Shown here one piece after another: positions 20,801 to 34,061 of a stretch of 64,000 nucleotides of DNA (its first letter is position 1; the number at the start of each line of letters is the position of its first letter). The position numbers and the translations under genes are program-made. Location: positions 169,880,106 through 169,944,105 of the forward strand of contig OZ038378.1 of the NCBI GenBank assembly GCA_964036045.1, written 5' to 3'. This DNA comes from Eutreptiella sp. 'Long Island Sound 2002' (lineage: Eukaryota > Euglenozoa > Euglenophyceae > Eutreptiales > Eutreptiaceae). Under the pieces are notes generated by a model that did not search any database, was not told where the DNA came from, and saw nothing but the letters and a program-made list of their open reading frames with translations.

Positions 20801-23800
20801 TCCGACCCCGGACGCCCCACACCGGCCCCGGCAGCCCGCCCAGAGGGCGGGCAGTCGGGGGTGGGAGAGCGTCCGACCCAGGACGCTGCACACCTGCCCC
20901 GGCAGCCCGCCCAGAGGGCGGGCAGTCGGGGGCGGGACAGCGCCCGACCTCGGACGCCCCAAACCGGCACCGGCAGCCCGCCCAGAGGGCGGGCAGTCGG
21001 GGGTGGGAGAGCGTCCGACACCGGACGCCCCACACCGGCCCCGGCAGCCCGCCCAGAGTGCGAGCAGTCGGGGTTGGGAGAGCGCCCGACCCTGGACGCC
21101 CCACACCGGCACCGGCAGCCCGCCCAGAGGGCGGGCAGTCGGGGGTGGGAGCGCGCCTGACCCCGGACGCCCCACACCGGCACCGGCAGCCCGCCCAGAG
21201 GGCGGGCAGTCGGGGGTGGGAGAACGTCCGACCCCGGACGCCCCACACCGGCCCCGGCACTCCGCCCAGAGGGCGAGCAGTTGGGGGTGGGAGGGCGCCC
21301 GACCCCGGACGCCCCACACCGGCCCCGGCAGCCCGCCGAGAGGGCGGGCAGTCGAGGGTGGGAGAGCGTCCAACCCCGGACGCCCCACACCGGCCCCAGC
21401 AGCCCACCCAGAGGGCGTGCGGTCGGGGATGGGAGAGCGCCCGACCCCGGACGCCCCACACCGGCCCCGGCAGCCCGCCCAGAGGGCGAGCAGCCGGGGT
21501 GGGAGAGCGCCCGACCCCGGACGCCCCACACCGGCACCGGCAGCCCGCCCAGAGGGCGGGCAGTCGGGGGTGGGAGAACGTCCGACCCCGGACGCACCAC
21601 ACCGGCCCCAACAGCCCGCCCAGAGGGCGGGCAGTCGGGGGTGGGAGAGCGTCCGAGCACGGACGCCCCACACCGGCCCCAGCAGCCCGCCCAGAGGGCG
21701 GGCAGTCGCGGGTGGGAGAGCGTCCGACCCAGGACGCCCCACACCGGCCCCGGCAGCCCGCCCAGAGGGCGAGCAGTCGGGGGTGGGAGAGCGTCTGACC
21801 TCGGACACCCCACACCGGCCCCGGCAGCCCGCCCAGAGGGCGGGCAGTCGGGGTTGGGAGAGCGTCCGACCCCGGACGCCCCACACCGGCCCCGGCAGCC
21901 CGCCCAGAGGGCGGGCAGTCGGGGGTGGGAGAGCGTCCCACACCGGACGCACCACTCCGGCCCCGGCAGCCCGCCCAGAGGGCGGGCAGTTGGGGGTGGG
22001 AGAGCGTCCGACCCTGGACGCGCCACACCGGCCCCGGCAGCCCGCTCAGAGGGCGGGCAGTCGGGGGTGGGAGGGCGTCCGACCCCGGACGCCCCACACC
22101 GGCCCCGGCAGCCCGCCCAGAGGGCGGGCAGTCGGGGATGGGAGGGCGCTTGACCCCGGACGCCCCACACCGGCCCCGGCAGCCCGCCCAGAGGGCGGGC
22201 AGTCGGGGGCGGGAGAACTTCCGACCCGGGACGCCCCACACCGGCCCCGGCACTCCGCCCAGAGGGCGAGCAGTCGGGGGTTGGAGAGTGCCCGACCCCG
22301 GACGCCCCACACCGGCCCCGGCAGCCCGCCGAGAGGGCGGGCAGTTGTGGGTGGGAGAGCGTCCGACCCCAGACGCCCCACACCGGCCTCGGAAGCCCGC
22401 CCAGAGGGCGAGCAGTCGGGGGTGGGAGAGAGCCCGCCCCCGGACGCCCCACACCGGCACCGGCAGCCCGCCCAGAGGGCGGGCAGTCGGGGTTGGGAGA
22501 ACGTCCGACCCCGGACGCCCCACACCGGCCCCAACAGCCCGCCCAGAGGGCGGGCAGTCGGGGGTGGGAGAGCGTCCGACCCCGGACGCCCCACACCGGC
22601 CCCGGCAGCCCGCCCAGAGGGCGGGCAGTCGGGGGTTGGAGAGTGTCCGACCCAGGACGCCCCACAACGGCCCGGGCAGCCCGCCCAGAGGGCGAGCAGT
22701 CGGGCGTGGGAGAGCGGTCGACCCTGGACCCCCCACAACGGCCCCGGCAGCCCGCCCAGAGGGCGGGCAGTCGGGTGTGGGAGAGCGTCCGACCCCGGAC
22801 GCCCAACACCGGCCCAGGCAGCCCGCCCGGAGGGCGGGCAGTCGGGGGTGGGAGAGCGTCCGACCCCGGACGCCCCACACCGGCCCCGGCAGCCCGCCCA
22901 GAGGGCGGGCAGTCGGGGATGGGAGAGCGCCCGACCCCGGACGCCCCACACCGGCCCCGGCAGCCGGCCCAGAGGGCGGGCAGTCGGGGGCGGGAGAGCG
23001 CCCGACCTCGGACGCCCCACACCGGCCCCGGCAGCCCGCCCAGAGGGCGGGCAGTCGGGGGTGGGAGAGCGTCCGACTCAGGACGCCCCACACCGGCCCC
23101 GGCAGCCCGCCCAGAGGGCGGGCAGTCGGGTGTGGGAGAGCGTCCGACCCCGGACGCCCAACACCGGCCCCGGCAGCCCGCCCGGAGGGCGGGGGGTCGG
23201 GGGTGGGAGAGCGTCCGACCCCGGACGCCCCACACCGGCCCCGGCAGCCCGCCCAGAGGGCGGGCAGTCGGGGATGGGAGAGCGCCCGACCCCGGACGCC
23301 CCACACCGGCCCCGGCAGCCGGCCCAGAGGGCGGGCAGTCGGGGGCGGGAGAGCGCCCGACCTCGGACGCCCCACACCGGCCCCGGCAGCCCGCCCAGAG
23401 GGCGGGCAGTCGGGGGCGGGAGAGCGCCCGACCTCGGACGCCCCACACCGGCCCCGGCAGCCCGCCCAGAGGGCGGGCAGTCGGGGGTGGGAGAGCGTCC
23501 GACCCCGGACGCCCCACATCAGCCCCGGCAGCCAGCCCAGAGGGCGGGCAGTCGGGGGTGGGAGAGCGTCCGACCCCGGACGCCCCACACCGGCCCCGGC
23601 AGCCCGCCCAGAGGGCGGGCAGTCGGGGGTGGGAGAGCGTCCGACTCAGGACGCCCCACACCGGCCCCGGCAGCCCGCCCAGAGGGCGGGCAGTCGGGGG
23701 TGGGAGAGCGTCGGACCTCGGACGCCCCACACCGGCCCCGGCAGCCCGCCCAAAGGGCGGGCAGTTGGGGGTGGGAGAGCGCCCGACCCCGGACGCCCCA

Positions 23801-26800
23801 CACCGGCCCCGGCAGCGCGCCCAGAGGGCGGGCAGTCGGGGGTGGGAGAGCGTCCAACCCCGGACGCCCCACACCGGCCCCGGCAGCCCCCCCAGAGGGC
23901 GGGCAGTCGGGGGTGGGAGAGCGCCCGACCCCGGACGCCCCACACCGGCCCCGGCAGCCCGCCCAGAGGGCGGGCAGTCGGGGGTGGGAGAGCGTCCGAC
24001 CCCGGACGCACCACTCCGGCCCCGGCAGCCCGCCCAGAGGGCGGGCAGTCGGGGGTGGGAGAGCGTCCGACCCCGGACGCCCCACACCGGCCCCGGCAGC
24101 CCGCCCAGAGGGCGGGCAGTCGGGGATGGGAGAGCGTCCGACCCCGGACGCCCCACACCAGCCCCGGCAGCCCGCCCAGAGGGCGGGCAGTCGGGGATGG
24201 GAGAGCTCCCGACCCCGGACGCCCCACACCGGCCCCGGCAGCCGGCCCAGAGGGCGGGCAGTCGGGGGCGGGAGAGCGCCCGACCTCGGACGCCCCAAAC
24301 CGGCCCCGGCAGCCCGCCCAGAGGGCGGGCAGTCGGGGGAGGGAGAGCGTTCGACCCCGGACGCCCCACACCGGCCCCGGCAGCCCGCCCAGAGTGCGAG
24401 CAGTCGGGGTTGGGAGAGCGCCCGACCCTGGACGCCCCACACCGGCACCGGCAGCCCGCCCAGAGGGCGGGCAGTCGGGGGTGGGAGCGCGCCTGACCCC
24501 AGACGCCCCAAACCGGCACCGGCAGCCCGCCCAGAGGGCGGGCAGTCGGGGGTGGGAGAACGTCCGACCCCGGACGCCCCACACCGGCCCCGGCACTCCG
24601 CCCAGAGGGCGAGCAGTCGGCGGTGGGAGAGCGCCCGACCCCGGACGCCCCACACCGGCCCTGGCAGCCCGCCCAAAGGGCGGGCAGTCGAGGGTGGGAG
24701 AGCGTCCGACCCCGGACGCCCCACACCGGCCCCGGCAGCCCGCCCAGAGGGCGGGCATTCGGGGATGGGAGAGCGCCCGACCCCAGACGCCCCACACCGG
24801 CCCCGGCAGCCCGCCCAGAGGGCGAGCAGTCGGGGGTGGGAGAGCGTCCGACCCCGGACGCCCCACACCGGCCCCGGCAGCCCGCCCAGAGGGCGGGCAG
24901 TCGGGGGTGGGAGAGCGTCCGACCCTGGACGCCCCACAACCGCCCCGGCAGCCCGCCCAGAGGGCGGGCAGTCGGGGGTGGGAGAGCGTCCGACCCCGGA
25001 CGCCCCACACCGGCCCCGGCAGCCCGCCCAGAGGGCGGGCAGTCGGGGGTGGGAGAGCGTCCGCCCCAGGACGCCCCACACCGGCCCCGGCAGCCCGCCC
25101 AGAGGGCGGGCAGTCGGGGGTGGGAGAGCGTCGGACCCCGGACGCCCCACACCGGCCCCGGCAGCCCGCCCAGAGGGCGGGCAGTCGGGGGTGGGAGAGC
25201 GCCCGACCCCGGACGCCCCACACCGGCCCCGGCAGCCCGCCCAGAGGGCGGGCAGTCGGGGGTGGGAGAGTGTCCAACCCCGGACGCCCCACACCGGCCC
25301 CGGCAGCCCCCCCAGAGGGCGGGCAGTCAGGGGTGGGAGAGCGCCCGACCCCGGACGCCCCACACCGGCCCCGGCAGCCCGCCCAGAGGGCGGGCAGTCG
25401 GGGCCGGGAGAGCGTCCGACCCCGGACGCCCCAAACCGGCCCCAGCAGCCCGCCCAGAGGGCGGGCAGTCGGGGGTGGGAGAGCGTCCGACCCCGGACGC
25501 CCCACACCGGCCCCGGCAGCCCGCCCAGAGGGCGGGCAGTCCGGGATGGGAGAGCGTCCTACCCCGGACGCCCCACACCGGCCCCGGCAGCCCGCCCAGA
25601 GGGCGGGCAGTCGGGGATGGGAGAGCGCCCGACCCCGGACGCCCCACACCGGCCCCGGCAGCCCGCCCAGAGGGCAGGCAGTCGGGGGCGGGAGAGCGCC
25701 CGACCTCGGACGCCCCAAACCGGCCCCGGCAGCCCGCCCAGAGGGCGGGCAGTCGGGGGTGGGAGAGCGTCTGACCCCGGACGCCCCACACCGGCCCCGG
25801 CAGCCCGCCCAGAGTGCGAGCAGTCGGGGTTGGGAGAGCGCCCGACCCTGGACGCCCCACACCGGCACCGGCAGCCCGCCCAGAGGGCGGGCAGTCGGCG
25901 GTGGGAGCGCGCCTGACCCCGGAGGCCCCACACCGGCACCGGCAGCCCGCCCAGAGGGCGGGCAGTCGGGGGTGGGAGAACGTCCGACCCCGGACGCCCC
26001 ACACCGGCCCCAGCACTCCGCCCAGAGGGCGAGCAGTCGGGGGAGGGAGAGCGCCCGACCCCGGACGCCCCACACCGGCCCCGGCAGCCCGCCGAGAGGG
26101 CGGGCAGTCGAGGGTGGGAGAGCGTCCGACCCCGGACGCCCCACACCGGCCCCGGCAGCCCGCCCAGAGGGCGGGCAGTCGGGGATGGGAGAGCGCCCGA
26201 CCCCGGACGCCCCACCCCGGCCCCGGCAGCCCGCCCAGAGGGCGAGCAGTCGGGGGTTGGAGAGCGCCCGACCCCGGACGCCCCACACCGGCACCGGCAG
26301 CCCGCCCAGAGGGCGGGCAGTCGGGGCTGGGAGAACGTCCGACCCCGGACGCCACACACCGGCCCCAACAGCCCGCCCAGAGGGCGGGCAGTCGGGGGTG
26401 GGAGAGCGTGCGAGCCCGGACGCCCCACACCGGCCCCGGCAGCCCGCCCAGAGGGCGGGCAGTCGGGGGTGGGAGAGCGTCCGACCCAGGACGCCCCACA
26501 CCGGCCCCGGCAGCCCGCCCAGAGGGCAAGCAGTCAGGGGTGGGAGAGCGCCCGACCCCGGACGCCCCACAACGGCCCCGGCAGACCGCCCCGAGGGCGG
26601 GCAGTCGGGGGTGGGAGAGCGTCTGACCCCGGACGCCCCACACCGGCCCCGGCAGCCCGCCCAGAGGGCGGGCAGTCGGGGTTGGGAGAGCGTCCGACCC
26701 CGGACGCCCCACACCGGCCCCGGCAGCCCGCCCAGAGGGCGGGCAGTCGGGGGTGGGAGAGCGTCCCACACCGGACGCACCACTCCGGCCCCGGCAGCCC

Positions 26801-29480
26801 GCCCAGAGGGCGGGCAGTTGGGGGTGGGAGAGCGTCCGACCCCGGACGCCCCACACCGGCCCCGGCAGCCCGCCCAGAGGGCGGGCAGTCGGGGGTGGGA
26901 GAGCGCCCGACCCCGGACGCCCCACACCGGCCCCTGCAGCCCGCCCAGAGGGCGGGCAGTCGGGGGTGGGAGAGCGTCCAACCCCGGACGCCCCGAACCG
27001 GCCCCGGCAGCCCGCCCAGAGGACGGGCAGTTGGGGGTGGGAGAGCGTCCGACCCCGGACGCCCCACAGCGGCCCCGGCAGCCCGCCCAGAGGGCGGGCA
27101 GTCGGGGATGGGAGGGCGCCCGACCCCGGACGCCCCACACCGGCCCCGGCAGCCCGCCCAGAGGGCGGGCAGTCGGGGGCGGGAGAACTTCCGACCCCGG
27201 ACGCCCGACACCGGCCCCGGCACTCCGCCCAGAGGGCGAGCAGTCGGGGGTTGGAGAGCGCCCGACCCCGGACGCCCCACACCGGCCCCGGCAGCCCGCC
27301 GAGAGGGCGGGCAGTCGTGGGTGGGAGAGCGTCCGACCCCAGACGCCCCACGGCGGCCCCGGAAGCCCGCCCAGAGGGCGAGCAGTCGGGGGTGGGAGAG
27401 CGCCCGACCCCGGACGCCCCACACCGGCACCGGCAGCCCGCCCAGAGGGCGGGCAGTCGGGGGTGGGAGAACGTCCGACCCCGGACGCCCCACACCGGCC
27501 CCAACAGCCCGCCCAGAGGGCGGGCAGTCGGGGGTGGGAGAGCGTCCGACCCCGGACGCCCCACACCGGCCCCGGCAGCCCGCCCAGAGGGCGGGCAGTC
27601 GGGGATGGGAGAGCGCCCGACCCCGGACGCCCCACACCGGCCCCGGCAGCCCGCCCAGAGGGCGGGCAGTCGGGGGCGGGAGAGCGCCCGACCTCGGACG
27701 CCCCATACCGGCCCCGGCAGCCCGCCCAGAGGGCGGGCAGTTGGGGGTGGGAGAGCGTCCGACCTCGGACGCCCCACACCGGCCCCGGCAGCCCGCCCAG
27801 AGGGCGAGCAGTAGGGGGTGGGAGAGCGCCCGACCCCGGACGCCCCACACCGGCCCCGGCAGCCCGCCCAGAGGGCGAGCAGTCGGGGGTGGGAGAGCGC
27901 CCGACCCCGGACGCCCCACACCGGCACCGGCAGCCCGCCCAGAGGGCGGGCAGTCGGGGGTGGGAGAACTTCCGACCCCGGACGCCCCACACCGGCCCCG
28001 GCACTCCGCCCAGAGGGCGAGCAGTCGGGAATGGGAGAGCGCCCGACCCCGGACGCCCCACACCGGCCCCGGCAGCCCGCCGAGAGGGCGGGCAGTCGGG
28101 GGTGGGAGAGCGTCCAACGCCGGACGCCCCACACCGGCCCCGGCAGCCCGCCCAGAGGGCGAGCAGTCGGGGGTGGGAGAGCGCCCGAACCCGGACGCCC
28201 CACACCGGCCCCGGCAGCCCGCCCAGAGGGCGAGCAGTCGGGGGTGGGAGCGCGCCCGACCCCGGACGCCCCACACCGGCACCGGCAGCCCGCCCAGAGG
28301 GCGGGCAGTTGTGGGTGGGAGAACGTCTGACCCCGGACGCCCCACACCGGCCCCGGCAGCCCGCCCAGAGGGCGGGCAGTCGGGGGTGGGAGAGCGCCCG
28401 ACCCCAGACGCCCCACACCGGCCCCGGCAGCCCGCCAAGAGGGCGAGCAGTCGGGGGTGGGAGAGCGTTCGACCCCGGACGCCCCACACCAGCCCCGGCA
28501 GCCCGTTCAGAGGGCGGGCAGTCGGGGGTGGGAGAGCGTCCGACCCCGGACGCCCCACACCGGCCCCGGCAGCCCGCCCAGAGGGCGGGCAGTCGGGGGT
28601 GGGAGAAGGTCCGACCCCGGACGCCCCACACCGGCCCCGGCAGCCCGCCCAGAGGGCGGGCAGTCGGGGGTGGGAGAGCGCCCGACCGCGGACGCCCCAC
28701 ACCGGCCCTGGCAGCCCGCCCAGAGGGCGGGCAGTCGGGGGTGGGAGAGGGTCCGACCCCGGACGCCCCACACCGGCCCCGGCAGCCCGCCCAGAGGGCG
28801 AGCAGTCGGGGATGGGAGCGCGCCCGACCCCGGACGCCCCACACCGGCCCCGGCAGCCCGCCCAGAGGGCGGGCAGTCGGGGGTGGGGGAGTGTCCCACC
28901 CCGGACGCCCCACACCGGCCCCGGCAGCCCGCCCAGAGGGCGGGCAGTCGGGGGTCGGAGAGCGCCCGACCCCGGACGCCCCACACCGGCCCCGGCAGCC
29001 CGCCCAGAGGGCGGGCAGTCGGGGGTGGGAGAGCGTCCGACCCCGGACGCCCCACACCGGCCCCGGCAGCCCGCCCAGAGGGCGGGCAGTCGGGTGTGGG
29101 AGAGCGCCCGACCCCGGACGCCCCACTGCGGCCCCGGCAGCCCGCCCAGAGGGCGGGCAGCCAGTGGTGGGAGAGCGTCTGACCCCGGACGCCCCACACC
29201 GGCCCCGGCAGCCCGCCCAGAGGGCGAGCAGTCGGGGGTGGGAGAGCGCCCGACCCGGGACGCCCCACACCGGCCCCGGCAGCCCGCCCAGAGGGCGTGC
29301 AGTCGGGGCTGGGAGAGCGTCCGACCCCGGACGCCCCACACCGGCCGGGGCAGCCCGCCCAGAGGGCGAGCAGTCGGGGGTGGGAGAGCGTCCGACCCCG
29401 GACGCCCCACAGGGGCCCCGGCAGCCCGCCCAGAGGGCGGGCAGTCGGGGCCGGGAGAGCACCCGACCCCGGACGCCCCA

Positions 29481-30465
29481 AGGCAACCCCCTCGGGGACG
29501 CCCCACCGCCACCCCCACAACCCCAAGCCAAGTAGGGGGGAACCGGGACCGGACCGCCCCCCCCCAAGCACGCCAGACGGAGCAAGGGACCGGGGCAGGA
29601 CACGCGGAGCGGCACGGACCACGTGGAACGGCCCTACCAGCGCCCAGCGCCGGGACCACGCGAGGTGCGCACGCCACACCACCCAGGGGGGGTGGGCGGA
29701 CGCCGCGGGAGCGCGAGCGCACACACACAAAAGGGGCACACGGGTACAACCAGAAGGGCAACCGGACCGAGCGCGCGGAACGCACAGACCGCGTGGAATG
29801 GCGTACCAGCGAGCGAGGGTAAGGGACACCTGGACGGGACGGCCCGCCACACGCAGCGCGGAACACGCGGGGCGGGAAGGGGGAGACGAGAGAGACACAA
29901 CACCAGGTACCGGCCCGAACCCCCCGAACCGGCCGCGAGCGCCGCGCACACACAGACGGGGCACTGCACCCGCCAAGGCAGTAGTGGTGCACAGCGCCAC
30001 GCCCCAACCCCTAGGCTAGGCAGCCTCCGCGCCAGCCCAAGGGGGTACCACTGGCGACAAGCCAGTAGCACGGGCCCGGCGGCGCCAGCGCCCCGGGCGA
30101 CCACGCATTAGGGGGGCGACGCATCGGGTAAGCGCCCGCAGCCACGGCTGCGAATTGATGCACTGACCGGGGAGTGGCGAAACGGGGAAGCCGGGGAAGG
30201 ACGGGGCTCCCAGCCCTGTGAACCCGGGGGACTCCGCCACCAGGCAGGAGGTGCGTCTTGGAGGGCCCCCCACTAGGACCCGGTGGGGAGGATATCACCT
30301 GGCCCGACCAGGTGGCCCCCCGGGGCCAAAAGGCGTCTAGTACCCGCAAAATCAAACCTGAAACCTCAAAACGCAAGCCGAAGACCTCACGCTCCACACA
30401 CTGCGCACCCTGATCCAGCAAAACGTCTGGAACAATGGCGCGGGGGGGGGCAGCCCCGACGTTGA
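29481..30465. other. GC-rich DNA without a recognised gene
   Basis: The satellite grades into C- and A-rich GC-rich sequence. Open frames cross it on both strands, but none shows a domain or sustained non-repetitive protein composition. A short perfect inverted repeat, CACCTGG-cccga-CCAGGTG, sits near 30297. The right part may be 5' flank of the gene-like region that follows. Confidence 0.4.
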
Positions 30466-33400
30466 GTGGATGGACGTCCTCACCGACGAGGACCCAACGA
30501 CACTTCCCCCCCGCCCCCCTGGCGCGCACCAACCTGGGCGCTACCAGTTCAGGGGGCGGACCCCACGATTTACGTCCCCGACAACGAACATTACGGCGAC
30601 GCGCCACGGGGCAGTCTACCCCCGATTGGCAATCTGCCAGACAGTTGGGGCCCCGTCATCCCCATGAATCTTAACAACTACCGCACCACCGTCGTCACCC
30701 TCAAGACCCGCCTCCCATTCGCCCTCGTGTTCGCCTGGTGGGGGACGCGGAATGGGCGATGGGAATCGTCCGCGGCGCCCATGGCAGCAAATGGGGGGAT
30801 TTCTTGCATCGCAGTGGGGCCGTGACCGCTGGGGCGACCGAGGGGCTGATGGCGGCCTATCTCACGTGGAGGGGCATACTCCTCCCACGCAGCCTCCAGC
30901 CACTGTTACAGTGTGCCCAACAGCCGCACGTTCCACCGCCGCAGCCGAGCACATACGGCAATGCGGCAGTGGCCAGGATGATGGCCGGAGGTGCCCGGCA
31001 CCACAGCTCCTCCCTCTCCTCCCGGAGAACCGCGACCATCAACACCCTCCCGCCCCGATCCCGCGCCACAACAGCAACTAGGGCCACGAATGTACTCACC
31101 CGGGCACCGTCGGCCGCAACGGCCTCCACGTCCTCCGGCCCATCCACCTCTGCACCCCACACGCCTGTCGCCACAGCACACCACCAGCGTGCTGCCGACG
31201 CCACGCGGACTACGGACGCTCCGGCACCATCGAGGGCCAGCACGCCACAGAGCCCCCGACAAGAGCGTGCGTCCAAACGGGCGGCACAACGACACCCACC
31301 ACAACACCACGCGGCCACAGGGATCCAGGGACACCGGGCGTCACCTGCCGGGAGCGGAGCCGTACCCAGCCCCACGAATACCGGGGCGGTGGGCACCCGG
31401 ACCGAACAACCCCCTGGCACCGCACACCCGCACAGGGAGCCGACCCCGAGCCCCACAGGAAGCCCGCAACCCCAAACACCACCCGGCGCGTCCGCACACG
31501 GTCACCAGCCGGCAGCCAGCCGGGCGGCAGCAACACAGGCCCACCCGGAGCCCCGCCCGCGCCATGGCACACCTGACCGGCCGACAGCGGGCCCAGCATA
31601 CGCGCCGCCCGAAGACCCCCCCACGCAGGCACATGCCGCTACCCCGACCAACACCGCCACCACCCGGCCCTCCGACACCGTGCGCCCCCACGCCCACGAC
31701 CCCACCGAGGGCCCAGACCCCCAGGCTCCGGCAACGGCCAGCACGGCGGCCCCGGGGGACCTGCCGGCCACAACACACGCCGAACGGGCGTCCCAGCGAC
31801 ACCACGCCCCATTAGCCGGGCCGACGGTACGGCCCGCAGAACCATCATCTCCCGGTCGCCCGGCCCCCAGCCCGGACCCCATCCCAGACCCGGCACGCAC
31901 CACCGTCCCGGCTGACGCCCTGCAGTCCGCAGGCCCCGGAAGCCGACCCGGGCCGCCGCCCGTGTCGGAAGGCCACGCCCGAGAGGCAGCGCAACCGGCG
32001 GACGATAAAGCCGCGCCGCCCGCACCGCCAACCCAACTGCTACGCGGGGAGCCCACGGTGGGCGCAAAGGAAATGCGGAGACCCCCACAACGGACAGCAA
32101 CACCAACACCAGTCGCAGAACCTAGCAGGGGAGGGGACCGGCCAGGAGAACAGCATGCCGACCCACCGAACATGGTGGCACACAGAAGCGGCGAGGCATC
32201 GACCGCTGGGCAACCTGATACGGAAACTGAAGGACCAATGCCGGACAGCGAGGGTGAGGACGGCCTCCGCCCACCATCAGCCCGTGGGGCGCAACCCGCA
32301 GGTCGCGCGAGCGCCGCCCCTTTGGCGAACCCAGCACATCACGCGGACACCAGCGCGCCGGGGGAGGCACCGCGACAGGACCCACCAGAAACCCGCGCGA
32401 AGTCAGAGACCCGGGAAACCACACCCGACATGCCCCAGCGCGCGGCCGGCAGGGAAACGTCGCCCAGCGGACACAACTGCGACGACGACTCTTTCGATGC
32501 CTTCATGGAGTCCTGCATGGGTGACCCACAAACGGTCTCAACACCAGCGGCACCACGCGTCCGCCTGGAGCAACGACGCGACCATGCGGAGGACACGGCC
32601 CTCAAGATACCACGCCAGGCACACCTCCAGCGCAAGTACACCGCCCTGGGGCACACCGGGCATGCTACCGCTGCAGGTGACGGGCACGCGGCCGCGAGCG
32701 GGGCAGCGGACCAGACCAACGACGAGCACAGGGACCCAGAAAGTGGCGCGCGCGTGGAAGCGGGCACCAACACCGCTAGCGAGCCTACCGGCCCACCGCC
32801 GGGGACCGCCCCACCCTGGGGGCGGGGACATCTGGACTACGCATGCTTGGAGGGCGACGCCAGCTGCCCTAGCGACCAAGCAGAACATGCGGCAGCCCAA
32901 GACCTTGGCCTATGGTTCCCCAGGCTTACCGCGGGGGAGCAGCTCGCCCTGGCAGTCCGCATCCGATGGCTGCTTACTTCGCCGTCCCGCCACGTTGCGG
33001 AGGGAACCCGCACCATGGCAGACATCACCTTTGGCCACGGGACGGGGCACATGCCCCCCGCCACCCTGAACCACCCCGGCCAATGGCACTATGTGGCCAC
33101 CCGGCTCATGGCGCTTATGGGGGCCTACAACCCGGATGAAATGAATGGACTACACTGGCAATGGCACCAGCGCGCAGCCCTGCGCATCCGTGCGACCATG
33201 CAGGAGCACAACATCTGGGACATCCCTGGATCCCCGGGTCACCAAGGACACGCCTCAGGCCACCGGCGGCCGCAGTGCCAAGACGTCCCGGAGCCTCCCA
33301 GGCAGGCGCCGCGCTGTAACTCCCCAGAATGTCCACGGGGTCCACCAACCGGGATGGGTTCCCCCTCTGGCACGTACAGAAGCCCCCTACGACGGTTCCC

Positions 33401-33902
33401 CCCGCGGAGGGGCCCAGGCAGTCCTCACATCTCAGAGATGCAAGGCGGCACGCTGGAACAGCGCCAGGAAACAAGGAACCCTCGCCGCTCCCGCCGCCGC
33501 AGCCGCACACCACCTCCCGCGGCACGGCGAGTCGTCTTTCATGAGGGTATGGACAGAGACCATAGGGGCCCCTACGACCCCCACGCCCAACGGACATCAT
33601 CTACCACCGATCCCCGACGCCAGTTCAAGAGGCCCCGCACCGAAGGGGCGCACATCCCCACCATTCTCACGCCAGTCGAGCGCGAGCGACAGGCAGCGCT
33701 TCACGCGGGCCCCCTCCGGGCGGCAGACGGAGCATCCAGCTCATCCGCCGCCTCCCTCCCAGGGTCAGCGGCCGACCCGCTGTCAGGGGGACCACACGCC
33801 ACGGGCACGCGGCCAAGGGAGCCCGCGGCCGACCCAAGGCCTGCGCAAGGGGTGGGGGAACAGCCCCCCCCATGCCCCCCCCCCGCGAGCGAGGGGCGAT
33901 GA
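30466..33902 (+). CDS. Unrecognised long gene-like region, Pro/Ala/Thr-rich, with one apparent frameshift
   Basis: A frame from 30466 carries protein-like sequence (for example IPMNLNNYRTTVVTLKTR) to about 30740. The open frame 30738-33902 continues it in another register (VGDAEWAMGIVRGAHGSKWGDFLHRS). The switch lies in a TGGTGGGGGAC run, where a one-base length error would explain it. The middle (about residues 60-620 of the second frame) is low-complexity Pro/Ala/Thr/His-rich, probably disordered. Near 32810-33220 there is a compact-looking part with LTAGEQLALAVRIRWLL and YNPDEMNGLHWQWHQRAALR. A Ser/Arg-rich tail with SRRRSRTPPP follows. I recognise no family. GC-rich codon bias makes spurious frames likely here, but hydrophobic/charged patterning in the two parts named argues for a real gene, perhaps from a mobile element. 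Confidence 0.4.
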
Positions 33903-34061
33903 CACCGGTCCCGGACTCGGGCACCGACCACCCGACTGACCGGACCCGTGCACCACGGGGTCCCCCACCCCAGCTGCAACACAGCCAAACCGCCAAGGCA
34001 CGGAGGGCGCATCGCGACAACGGGAGCACAACGCGAGCGGCCCGGGGGCAGACGCAGAAAT

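Larger units (their letters stand above)
10991..29480 (+). repeat. GC-rich 71-bp satellite array, about 260 units
   Basis: The unit runs from GAGGGCGGGCAGTCGGGGG to ...CAGCCCGCCCA; successive starts at 10991 and 11062 give 71 bp. Almost all units are in one orientation. Each carries two perfect inverted repeats: GCCCGCCC-AGA-GGGCGGGC and CGTCCG-ACCC-CGGACG. Common variants are TCC/CCC in the second stem, GGGCGAGC in the first, and CACCGGCACC in the spacer. The unit has no stop in any of six frames and 71 is not a multiple of 3, so reading frames of up to 3178 codons arise on both strands with 71-residue periodicity. I treat all of them as artefacts. No gene is seen. The left edge is the LTR at 10990; the last unit fades near 29480. 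Confidence 0.97.

Noticed and set aside
10920-29822. Giant reading frames (up to 3178 codons) across the GC-rich array on both strands
   Set aside because: The 71-bp unit has no stop in any frame and shifts register every unit. The frames exist equally on both strands and follow the tandem repeat, so they are not genes.
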